64,000 nt of DNA from Bradyrhizobium sp. SK17 (lineage in GTDB: Bacteria > Pseudomonadota > Alphaproteobacteria > Rhizobiales > Xanthobacteraceae): NCBI RefSeq assembly GCF_002831585.1, contig NZ_CP025113.1, positions 2,557,001-2,621,000 of the forward strand. Reading direction: 5' to 3'. The translations under genes were made by a program, and so were the position numbers. Within the stretch, counting starts at the first letter, position 1. Each line of letters begins with the position of its first letter. Of the stretch, positions 54,607-62,603 are shown one piece after another. The notes under the pieces are model-generated. The model searched no databases. It saw nothing but the letters and a program-made list of their open reading frames with translations, and was not told the origin of the DNA.

Positions 54607-55912
54607 GCCGTGCCGCCTCCTGCGACCAGGCGAGGTCGCGCCGCGACGGCCGCCGATGCAGCCGTTCCGAGATCAGGCCGGTTGCTTGCCGGCCCTGGCC
54701 GGCGCGCAGGCATGCGACGATGAAAGTGTCTTCCCACAATTCACGTTGTGCGTGACTGCCGCCGATCCGCACCAGTTCCGGCATCAACGGCGCCAGGATG
54801 CGCACGGCGTTGTCATGATCGCCGGCCGCGAAGGCCGCAACGCCCCGGCCGAGCCCGATCGCGGCGGGGCCGGGCGCCAGCTTGCCATCGGCGTCGCGCG
54901 CCGCCATCTCGGCCAGCCGCGCCTCCAGCGCGTCACTATTGGTCGTGGCCGCGACCAGCGCGTGGTGCACGTCGGCGAAATGCGCGCCGGCCCTGGGGAA
55001 GTAGCCGTCGCCATAGGCGGCGACATCCTTCCAGTGCGCGTCGAGACCGGACTTGCCGGCGACCGACAGCCGCCACAGCAGCGAGGCCGTGTCGGTGTAG
55101 ATATTGAGCGGCGGATAGGGCCGGTTGGCCGGCTTGATGTGCTGCTCGTAGATCTCGAGCGCACTGTCGGCATCACCTTCCTCGATCGCGATCAGAGCGA
55201 GGTGCCAGGCGAGATGGCCTTGCAGGAAGCTGGTGCGATCATTCGCCGGCAGCCACGCAGAGAGGAAGCTGCGGCCTTCCGCCGCGTCGCCCTGTTCGAA
55301 CAGCGCGTGCGCCACCGCGTGCGCGGCGCCGGCATTCTCCGGCTTCAGCGCATAGCCGCGCTCTGTGACGGCGCGGCCCGAGACGAGGTCGCCGGCCTCG
55401 GTCTTCGACCAGCCGAGATAGGTGAGGAACCACCAGTCGTCGCCATAGTCGCCGGTGTAGCGTTCGCAGATCGTGAGCCGGGCCGCGTCGTGGTCGGACC
55501 GGCCGGAGAAGGCATAGAGGCCGAAGGCGCCGAGCAACAGCGAGAGGATCTGCGCATCGCGCGGATATTCGCTCAGATGCTGTTCGGCTGCCGTCATCGC
55601 CTTCTTGCCCTGGCCCTCGATCACCGACGCGATGATCTCGATGTGCTGACGCTCGCGTGGGCTCGTGGCCGCCGCGAGCCGCCGAGCATCGGCGGCCTTG
55701 GCGCGGGCCTGGGCGCCTTCCATGTTGAGCTGGTGGACGCGCGCGCGCCCCAGATGGGCGAGCGCGAAATCCGGGTCCTCGGCGATGGCTGCCTCGAACG
55801 CGGCATCGGCGCCGTGCAGCGCCGCCAGCATGCGATCGACGCCGTCGATGTAATGTGCAGCGGCGCGTTCCGAGCGCGTGGTGAGCGGCAGGCCGTAGCG
55901 GTCATGAATCAT
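54602..55912 (-). CDS. TTC38-like tetratricopeptide repeat protein
   Basis: 436 residues with GGAGGA before the ATG. It resembles the TTC38 group: an N-terminal YIDGVDRMLAALHGADAAFEAAIAEDPDFALAHLGRA repeat, SPRERQHIEIIASVIEG, DAQILSLLLGAFGLYAFSG, and a central AGAAHAVAHALFEQGD and GHLAWHLALIAIEEGD, which are typical of the family. No signal peptide. The function of bacterial TTC38-like proteins is not established. Divergent from the polyamine-type ABC transporter operon. Confidence 0.82.
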   Translation of the reverse strand: MIHDRYGLPLTTRSERAAAHYIDGVDRMLAALHGADAAFEAAIAEDPDFALAHLGRARVHQLNMEGAQARAKAADARRLAAATSPRERQHIEIIASVIEGQGKKAMTAAEQHLSEYPRDAQILSLLLGAFGLYAFSGRSDHDAARLTICERYTGDYGDDWWFLTYLGWSKTEAGDLVSGRAVTERGYALKPENAGAAHAVAHALFEQGDAAEGRSFLSAWLPANDRTSFLQGHLAWHLALIAIEEGDADSALEIYEQHIKPANRPYPPLNIYTDTASLLWRLSVAGKSGLDAHWKDVAAYGDGYFPRAGAHFADVHHALVAATTNSDALEARLAEMAARDADGKLAPGPAAIGLGRGVAAFAAGDHDNAVRILAPLMPELVRIGGSHAQRELWEDTFIVACLRAGQGRQATGLISERLHRRPSRRDLAWSQEAARQ

Positions 55913-56057
55913 CGGTTGTCCTCCCGAGTTTGGCTGTGAAGTCTAGCAGAGGTGCGCGCGCCGACAATATTGCGGGAGATGTTCTTGAAGCGGTTGAGCC
56001 GCTGGCGATCCGCCGCTAGCTTGCGGCCATTGTCGAACCGGCGGGGAATCGGGGCTA

Positions 56058-57227
56058 TTGGACGTGACATTGGACGAAGCGAGTGCGGAGGCGACGCGGC
56101 CGTTGCCCGAACCGGCCATGTCGGACATGCCGCTGCTGCGGATCGAGGGGGTCGCCAAATCGTTCGGAAATTTCCGCGCGGTCGACCAGCTCTCGCTCGA
56201 TATCCGCGCCGGCGAGTTCTTCGCGCTGCTCGGCCCGAGCGGCTGCGGCAAGACCACGCTGCTGCGCATGCTCGCCGGCTTCGAGACCCCGGACGAGGGC
56301 CGCATCCTGCTCGGCGGCAGCGACATCGCCCAGGTGCTGCCGCACGAGCGGCCCGTCAACATGATGTTCCAGAACTATGCGCTGTTTCCGCATCTGTCGG
56401 TGCGCGACAACATCGCCTTCGGCCTGAAGCGTGCCGGCATGGCGCGCGCCGACATCGCGACCCGTGTCGCGGAGATGGTCGCGCTCGTCAAGCTCGAGGG
56501 GCTCGAGAAGCGCAAGCCCGACCAGCTCTCCGGCGGACAGCGGCAGCGCGTGGCGCTGGCGCGCTCGCTGGCCCGCCGGCCGCAGGTGCTGCTGCTCGAC
56601 GAGCCGCTCGCCGCGCTCGACAAGAAGCTGCGCGAGAGCACGCAAGGCGAACTGATGGAGCTGCAACGCCGGCTTGGGATGACCTTTATCATCGTCACCC
56701 ACGACCAGGAGGAGGCGATGACGATGGCCGGCCGCATCGGCGTGATGGACGCCGGCCGCCTGGTGCAGGTCGCCACCCCGCGAAATCTCTACGAGGCGCC
56801 GGCCTCGCGCTGGATCGCCGAGTTCGTCGGCGACATCAACCTGTTTAGCGGCCAGGTCGCCGCGCGCGAGAATGGACGTCTGACGGTCTCGACCGCGGAA
56901 GCCGGGACGCTCGCGGTCAGCGAGCTGTGGCCGCCGGTGACCAAGCAAGCCGTCAGCGTCGCGATCCGGCCGGAGAAGGTGAAGCTGTCGCGCCGCGCGC
57001 CGGCCTCGGATGAAGGTGGCTCGCATGCGATCAACCGGCTGGAGGGCGTCGTCAGTGACGTCAACTATCTCGGTGGCGTCACCAGCTATCGGGTGAGGCT
57101 GGAGACCGGCGCCGTGGTGCGCGCGTCGATGGCCAACACCGCGCGGCTCGATGTCGACGCCTATCTCGCCGGCCAGCGCGTGGTGGCGTGGTTCACCGCC
57201 GATGATTGCCTGGTGCTGGAGCAATGA
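56058..57227 (+). CDS. ABC transporter ATP-binding protein, PotA/PotG type
   Basis: 389 residues if translated from TTG 56058; a GTG at 56064 and an ATG at 56118 are alternatives. Walker A GPSGCGKTT, signature LSGGQRQRVALARS, Walker B LLLDEPLAALD, the H-loop VTHDQEEA, and a C-terminal TOBE-2 domain (about 290-389) with VAIRPEKVKL. Such ATPases drive spermidine/putrescine-type importers. The two permease genes follow with overlapping ends, but no binding-protein gene is adjacent. Confidence 0.9.
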   Translation: MDVTLDEASAEATRPLPEPAMSDMPLLRIEGVAKSFGNFRAVDQLSLDIRAGEFFALLGPSGCGKTTLLRMLAGFETPDEGRILLGGSDIAQVLPHERPVNMMFQNYALFPHLSVRDNIAFGLKRAGMARADIATRVAEMVALVKLEGLEKRKPDQLSGGQRQRVALARSLARRPQVLLLDEPLAALDKKLRESTQGELMELQRRLGMTFIIVTHDQEEAMTMAGRIGVMDAGRLVQVATPRNLYEAPASRWIAEFVGDINLFSGQVAARENGRLTVSTAEAGTLAVSELWPPVTKQAVSVAIRPEKVKLSRRAPASDEGGSHAINRLEGVVSDVNYLGGVTSYRVRLETGAVVRASMANTARLDVDAYLAGQRVVAWFTADDCLVLEQ

Positions 57228-58138
57228 GCGCGCGCCGCATCTTTGCCCGGCCGGCGCGGCTTGCCGCGATCGCGCCTTATCTCTGGATGGTGCTGTTCTT
57301 CCTGGTGCCGTTCGGCTTCGTGCTGAAGATCAGCCTGTCGCAGACCGCGATCGCGCAGCCGCCCTATACGCCGGTGTTCGATGTCACCGCCGGCCGCGCG
57401 GCATTGGCCGCAGCGTTCGCGCAATTGTCGTTCGACAATTTCCGGCTGCTGGTCCAGGACAATCTCTACATCCTGTCCTATCTGCGCAGCCTCGTCGTGG
57501 CGGTGAGCTCGACGCTGATCCTGCTGTTGATCGGCTACCCGATCGCCTATGGCATGGCGCGGCTGCCGCAACGCTGGCAGGGCGTCGCGATGATGCTGGT
57601 GATCGTGCCGTTCTGGACCTCGTTCCTGATCCGCATCTATGCCTGGATCAACATTTTGCAGCATGACGGCCTGCTCAACCAGGTTCTCCTCACGCTGCAC
57701 ATCGTCTCCGCGCCGGTGGTCTGGCTGTCGACCGACAGCGCGATGTATCTCGGTATCGTCTATTCTTACCTGCCGTTCATGATCCTGCCGCTCTATGCGA
57801 CGCTCTCGAAGCTGGATGCCTCGCTGCTGGAGGCAGCCGGCGATCTCGGCGCCTCGCCGTTGCAGGCGTTCTGGCTGGTGACGTTCCCGCTGTCGCTGCC
57901 GGGCGTCGGCGCCGGCGCGCTGCTCTGCTTCATCCCGATCGTCGGCGAGTTCGTGATTCCCGACCTGCTCGCCGGCTCCAACTCGCTGATGATCGGGCAG
58001 ACGCTGTGGCTCGAGTTCTTCACCAACAAGGATTGGCCGGTGGCGTCCGCCGCTGCGGTCGCGCTGTTGCTGCTGCTGGTGCCGCCGCTCGTGCTTTATG
58101 ACCGCCTGCAACGGCGCCAACTCGAGGCAGGCCGTTGA
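57224..58138 (+). CDS. ABC transporter permease, PotB/PotH type
   Basis: 304 residues from the ATG at 57224, which overlaps the ATPase stop by four bases. Six membrane helices and the EAA-loop LLEAAGDLGASPLQAFWLVTFPLSLPG that docks on the ATPase. The large first periplasmic loop is usual for PotB-type subunits. It forms a heterodimer with the next product. Confidence 0.9.
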   Translation: MSARRIFARPARLAAIAPYLWMVLFFLVPFGFVLKISLSQTAIAQPPYTPVFDVTAGRAALAAAFAQLSFDNFRLLVQDNLYILSYLRSLVVAVSSTLILLLIGYPIAYGMARLPQRWQGVAMMLVIVPFWTSFLIRIYAWINILQHDGLLNQVLLTLHIVSAPVVWLSTDSAMYLGIVYSYLPFMILPLYATLSKLDASLLEAAGDLGASPLQAFWLVTFPLSLPGVGAGALLCFIPIVGEFVIPDLLAGSNSLMIGQTLWLEFFTNKDWPVASAAAVALLLLLVPPLVLYDRLQRRQLEAGR

Positions 58139-58953
58139 TGGCGCACACCGTCACCAGGCTCACCCGCTTCAACATGACGTCGCTGGCGTTGGGCTTGGCG
58201 TTTCTCTATCTGCCAATCGTGATCCTGGTGATCTACTCGTTCAATGCCTCGCGGCTGGTGACGGTGTGGGGCGGCTGGTCGCTGCGCTGGTACCAGGAGT
58301 TCTTCAACGACCGCGCCATGCTGGAGGCGGCCTGGATGAGCCTGTCGGTCGGCGCGGTGTCGGCGACGCTGGCGACCCTGCTCGGCACATTGGCGGCGGT
58401 CGGGCTGGCACGGGGCGAGCGGTTCCGCGGGCGGGCGCTGTTCTCGGGCATGCTGTATTCGCCGCTTGTGATGCCCGAGGTGATCTCCGGCCTGTCGCTG
58501 CTCTTGCTGTTCGTGGCGCTCAATGCGGAGCGCGGCTTCTGGACGGTGACGATCGCCCACACCACGCTGACGATGTGCTTCGTCACCGTCATCGTGCAGT
58601 CGCGCCTGTCGACGCTCGACCGCAGCCTGGAGGAAGCCGCGATGGACCTCGGCTGCGATCCGGTGCGCGCGTTCCTGATGGTGACGTTGCCGCTGATCGT
58701 GCCGGCGATCATCGCCGGCTGGATGCTCGCCTTCACGCTGTCGCTCGATGACGTCGTGATCGCGAGCTTCACCACCGGGCCTGGCTCGGCGACCTTGCCG
58801 ATCCGGATCTACTCCGAAGTGCGGCTCGGCGTGAAGCCCGAGATCAACGCGATCTGCACTTTGGTGATCGCGCTGATCGCCGTGATCATCGTGGTGGCGT
58901 CGTTCGCCTCCAAAATCTCGAACGCGCGTGGCGAGAGCGCGGCGCCGCTGTAA
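58138..58953 (+). CDS. ABC transporter permease, PotC/PotI type
   Basis: 271 residues; its ATG shares a base with the preceding stop (TGATG). Six helices, LPIVILVIYSFNASRLV near the start as in PotC, and an EAA-loop LEEAAMDLGCDPVRAFLMVTLPLIVPA. Last gene of the plus-strand operon; it converges on the sugar-type permease gene. Confidence 0.9.
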   Translation: MAHTVTRLTRFNMTSLALGLAFLYLPIVILVIYSFNASRLVTVWGGWSLRWYQEFFNDRAMLEAAWMSLSVGAVSATLATLLGTLAAVGLARGERFRGRALFSGMLYSPLVMPEVISGLSLLLLFVALNAERGFWTVTIAHTTLTMCFVTVIVQSRLSTLDRSLEEAAMDLGCDPVRAFLMVTLPLIVPAIIAGWMLAFTLSLDDVVIASFTTGPGSATLPIRIYSEVRLGVKPEINAICTLVIALIAVIIVVASFASKISNARGESAAPL

Positions 58954-59120
58954 TCTCTTGTTTCGACGCATTTTCCTTGCGGGAAACATCTCCGTGCAAG
59001 GGAGCCACCGGCGGGAGGGAGCCTGCGCAGCGTGCTCACCTCACGTCAGTTGCTAGCGCGGTGAGGCGAGAAGACTTGCGCGCGCCGCTGGACGTCTACT
59101 TTTCTCGAAACGCTCAGACC

Positions 59121-59972
59121 TCACGACTTGACGGCGCCCGCCGTCAGGCCACCCACCATGTAGCGCTTGAAGGCGTAATAGACTGCGGCCGGCGGCAGCG
59201 CGTAGATGAAGCCTGTCGTCATCAACAGCTCCCACGGCGAATCGTCGGCGGCGAGGAAGTTGCCGAGCGCGACCGGCAGCGTGATGTCGGTGTCCTTTGA
59301 CAGCAGCAGGAACGCGTAGAGATATTCGTTCCAGGCGAGCAGGATCGCGTAAGTGCCGACCGCGACCAGCGAGGGCATCATCAAGGGCACATAGACCAGG
59401 CGGAACAATTGCAGCGTGGTGGCGCCGTCCATCGTCGCGGCCTCGTCGAGCTCGACCGGCAGCTTGTCGGACGCCTGTTTCAGCACCCAGATCGCGTAGG
59501 GCGCGGCGATCGTCACTATCGCCAGGATCAGCGACCAGTGGGTGTTGAGCAGCCCGTAATTACCCATGGTGCGGTACATCGGCACGGCGAGGAACGCCGC
59601 CGGGATGAAATAGGTGAACAGCGCCATGTTCATCACGGCGCGGCCGCCCGGCACACGCAGCCGCGAGATCGAGAACGCGGCGGCGGTGGCGACGAACAGC
59701 GTCAGCGCGCCGACCGCGAGCGCAATCACGGTCGAATTCCAGAACTGGATCCAGAAGTCGCGCAGGAAGTAATGCTGCTGATGGAACACGATCGAGAAAT
59801 TGTGCAGCGTCGGATGATCAGGCCACAGCTTGCCGGTGAACGCGTCCTCCTTCGGCGAGATCGCGAACACGAACATGTGGTAGATCGGGATCATGGTCCA
59901 GATGAAGACCGGGATGCCGATCAGGAGCAGCTTGGCTTCGGTGCCGACGTCGCGCAAGGTGGGTAGCTTCAT
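59121..59972 (-). CDS. Carbohydrate ABC transporter permease, MalG type
   Basis: 283 residues from the ATG at 59972, overlapping the stop of the upstream permease (ATGA). Six membrane helices and the MalG-type EAA-loop PVELDEAATMDGATTLQLFRLVYVPLMMPS. It is the last gene of a binding protein-permease-permease set on the minus strand that contains no ATPase gene. Confidence 0.9.
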   Translation of the reverse strand: MKLPTLRDVGTEAKLLLIGIPVFIWTMIPIYHMFVFAISPKEDAFTGKLWPDHPTLHNFSIVFHQQHYFLRDFWIQFWNSTVIALAVGALTLFVATAAAFSISRLRVPGGRAVMNMALFTYFIPAAFLAVPMYRTMGNYGLLNTHWSLILAIVTIAAPYAIWVLKQASDKLPVELDEAATMDGATTLQLFRLVYVPLMMPSLVAVGTYAILLAWNEYLYAFLLLSKDTDITLPVALGNFLAADDSPWELLMTTGFIYALPPAAVYYAFKRYMVGGLTAGAVKS

Positions 59973-60838
59973 CGCGACAACCGTTTCATCATGAAATAGA
60001 CCAGCGGCAGCACGAACGGCATGGCGCAGACGATCGAGGCCATCGCCAGCGAGAGCTGGTCGAGCCTGAGATAGCGGATGCCGAGCGTCGACAGCACATG
60101 GGTGAGATCGGCGGGGCCGCCGCCGGTCAGCAGGTAGACGCTGTTGAAGTCGCCCAGCGTCCAGATCATCGAGAGCAGCGTGCAGGTGATGTAGAGCGTC
60201 TGCATCGACGGCCAGGTGATGTAGCGGAATTTCTGCCACCAATTGGCGCCGTCGACGTCGGAGGCCTCGTAGAGGTCCTGCGAGATGGCGAGCCGTCCGG
60301 TCAACAGGATCAGCGTCCAGAACGGCAGCGACTTCCAGATGTGGACGCCGATCGCCATCGCCAGCGCCACCGCCGGATCGTTCAGCCAGTTCGGGCCGTC
60401 GTCGCCGGTGAACTTGAAGATCAGCTGGTTGATCACGCCCCATTCGGGATTGAGCATGAAGCGCACCGAGAGGATGGTCGGGATCGACGGCACCGCCCAG
60501 GGCAGGATGAAGATCACCGACAGCCACCGGATCCAGGCGCGCTGCTGGGCGAAGAAGCCGGACAGGAACAGCGCGATCAGCATCTTGATGTTGATGCCGA
60601 TCACCAGGAAGATCAGCGTGTTGACCGCGGCGCGCGCGAAGATCGGGTCGTGATAGAGCGCGACATAGTTCGACGGCTGGCGCGCCAGCCACAGGCCGTA
60701 GCAGACCGGATAGACCACGAAGGCGAGGAACACGAGCAGGTAGGGCACGAGCAGCGCGATGCCCCAGACCTGCGGCGGCGACAACCGCGCCGACAGCGGC
60801 GGCGAGGGGGCATCGGATGCGGAGAGCGTGATCGCCAT
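59969..60838 (-). CDS. Carbohydrate ABC transporter permease, MalF type
   Basis: 289 residues with six helices. The loop LYEASDVDGANWWQKFRYITWPSM is the ATPase-contacting EAA motif of MalF-like subunits. It is separated from the upstream binding-protein gene by 200 bases that hold a long inverted repeat, and overlaps the next permease gene. Confidence 0.9.
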   Translation of the reverse strand: MAITLSASDAPSPPLSARLSPPQVWGIALLVPYLLVFLAFVVYPVCYGLWLARQPSNYVALYHDPIFARAAVNTLIFLVIGINIKMLIALFLSGFFAQQRAWIRWLSVIFILPWAVPSIPTILSVRFMLNPEWGVINQLIFKFTGDDGPNWLNDPAVALAMAIGVHIWKSLPFWTLILLTGRLAISQDLYEASDVDGANWWQKFRYITWPSMQTLYITCTLLSMIWTLGDFNSVYLLTGGGPADLTHVLSTLGIRYLRLDQLSLAMASIVCAMPFVLPLVYFMMKRLSR

Positions 60839-60880
60839 GATGCGCCTACTCTTGAAACGAGATGCCGGCCACGGTTACGA

Positions 60881-61002
60881 CGTCGTCCCGGCGAAGGCCG
60901 GGACCCATAACCACAGGCCCAGCCGCTGCGCGAAAGCCGTCGACGAGCCTACTCCAAGACGACCGCCGCGGCGTATGGGTCCCGGCCTTCGCCGGGACGA
61001 CG
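60881..61002. repeat. Perfect 29-base inverted repeat between binding-protein and permease genes
   Basis: Arms 60881-60909 and 60974-61002 are exact reverse complements with a 64-base spacer; each arm also contains its own hairpin (cccggcgaaggccggg). It lies 37 bases past the binding-protein stop and 43 bases before the permease start, in the position of the malE-malF REP elements of E. coli. Confidence 0.85.
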
Positions 61003-61038
61003 CGGAGCAAGTCTCGGCAGAGGCGGCCATCGCTTACG

Positions 61039-62424
61039 TCACCCCGCAACCTGCTTGATGCGGGCGATCAGTTCGTCGACGGCCTTATCCACCGGCACCT
61101 TCTCGCTGACCACCCGGTTCATGGCCTTGGCCCAGACGTTCTCGTTGTTCAGGATGGTGAACTTCCAGTTCTTGGTGAAGTCGAACGGCGCGGTGCCGCC
61201 GGTGAACTGGTTCCAGACCGCCTTGCGATGCCGGTCCGCTTGCCAGAACGGGCTGGCCTGGCTCGCCTTGGTCACCGGGAACCAGCGGCCGAGCGCACCC
61301 TCGACATAGGGCCGCACATTGTCCTCCTGCATCAGGAAGGCGATGAACTGCTTGCCCTCCGCCTTGTTCTTGGCGTTGGCGAAGATCAGCCCGGTCTTGA
61401 CGTCGGAGCGGTACTTGATGGTCGAGCCGTCCGGCGCCTTCGGGAACGACGCGGTGATGATGTCGTGCTCATAGGCCTGCTTCCCGGCGGCGCGCTGCGC
61501 GTCGGTCAGCGCCGGGTTGGTCGAATCCTCGAACCATTTCGCCGCGATCGAGATCGTGAAATTATGCGTCATCACGATCGTCTTGTTGTGGAAGGCGACG
61601 TTGTTGTCGGGGTCCTTCCAGGTGGTGGACGAGGGCGGCGTGCAGCCCTTGATGTAGGTGTCGGTGTAATCCTTCAGCGCATGGATCAGGCCGTCGCGCA
61701 CCTTGGGATCGTCGACCAAAAGCTTGCCGTCGTCGTCGACCAGCTTGACGTGATAGGCGTCCATGAAGGTGTAGAACGACTGGAACGAGTCGGTGGATTC
61801 CACGCCCATCGGCTGGCCGACGCCGTAGATGCGCTGGCCGGTCGCCTTGCGGATCGCCGGCTGCACCTTGTCGCACCAGAACGACCAGTAGTCCTCCCAC
61901 TTGTTCGGGATGTCGGCGGCCTTGAAGCCGGCCTTCTCCAGCATGTCGCCCCAGATCTGGACGTGCATGCTCTGCTGCTTCAGCGGGAAGCCGTAATAGG
62001 ACTTCTTCTTGGCGACGTCGTTGTAGAGCAGGGCTGCTTCCAGCGTGTTCGGCGCGAACGCGTCCTTCATCGGCAGCATGATGTCGGAGAGGTCTTCGAG
62101 CTTGCCCTCGAATGCCCATTTGCCCTGGGCCTGCACGTCGTAAGTGTCGGAATAGGCGACGTCGGGCACGGTGCCGGAATCGAGCGCAGCGACGGTCTTC
62201 GGGATCATGTCCTGGATCGCATATTGCGACAGTTCGACCTTGATGCCGGTCTTGGCTTCGAATTTCTTGATCGTGTCGAGCAGCGCGTCGTCTTCGGATT
62301 TGTAAAATCCCTTGCCCCACCAGACGGTGATCGTCTTGCTCTGGGCGAGAGCGGGTGCCGTTGCGGCGAACAGGCCGACCGCGGCGACCGCAAGTGATAG
62401 CGCACCGATAACCTTGGATTTCAC
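61039..62424 (-). CDS. Carbohydrate ABC transporter substrate-binding protein
   Basis: 461 residues. The signal peptide (MKSKVIGALSLAVAAVGLFA, cleavage after ALAQ) is followed by an SBP_bac_1 fold: ITVWWGKGFYKSEDDALLD, FEAKTGIKVELSQY, PDVAYSDTYDVQ, and WEDYWSFWC with two cysteines. The family binds sugars or sugar-like polyols in the periplasm; the ligand cannot be told. First gene of a minus-strand operon with the MalF- and MalG-type permeases. Confidence 0.9.
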   Translation of the reverse strand: MKSKVIGALSLAVAAVGLFAATAPALAQSKTITVWWGKGFYKSEDDALLDTIKKFEAKTGIKVELSQYAIQDMIPKTVAALDSGTVPDVAYSDTYDVQAQGKWAFEGKLEDLSDIMLPMKDAFAPNTLEAALLYNDVAKKKSYYGFPLKQQSMHVQIWGDMLEKAGFKAADIPNKWEDYWSFWCDKVQPAIRKATGQRIYGVGQPMGVESTDSFQSFYTFMDAYHVKLVDDDGKLLVDDPKVRDGLIHALKDYTDTYIKGCTPPSSTTWKDPDNNVAFHNKTIVMTHNFTISIAAKWFEDSTNPALTDAQRAAGKQAYEHDIITASFPKAPDGSTIKYRSDVKTGLIFANAKNKAEGKQFIAFLMQEDNVRPYVEGALGRWFPVTKASQASPFWQADRHRKAVWNQFTGGTAPFDFTKNWKFTILNNENVWAKAMNRVVSEKVPVDKAVDELIARIKQVAG

Positions 62425-62603
62425 GTTGTTCTCCCCTCTTGGCGCCGGCTTATTTTTTAACCGGTTGGGTAAAACACTAGCGCATGGCCGTGACCTGATA
62501 AAGGTGTCGCGTCGACGACTTCTGTAGGGGTTCGCGGCGCGCGCGCGGATCAGTCCCGGCGCATCGATGCGGAACGTGAATGGATCGGATCAATTCGGCT
62601 TGG

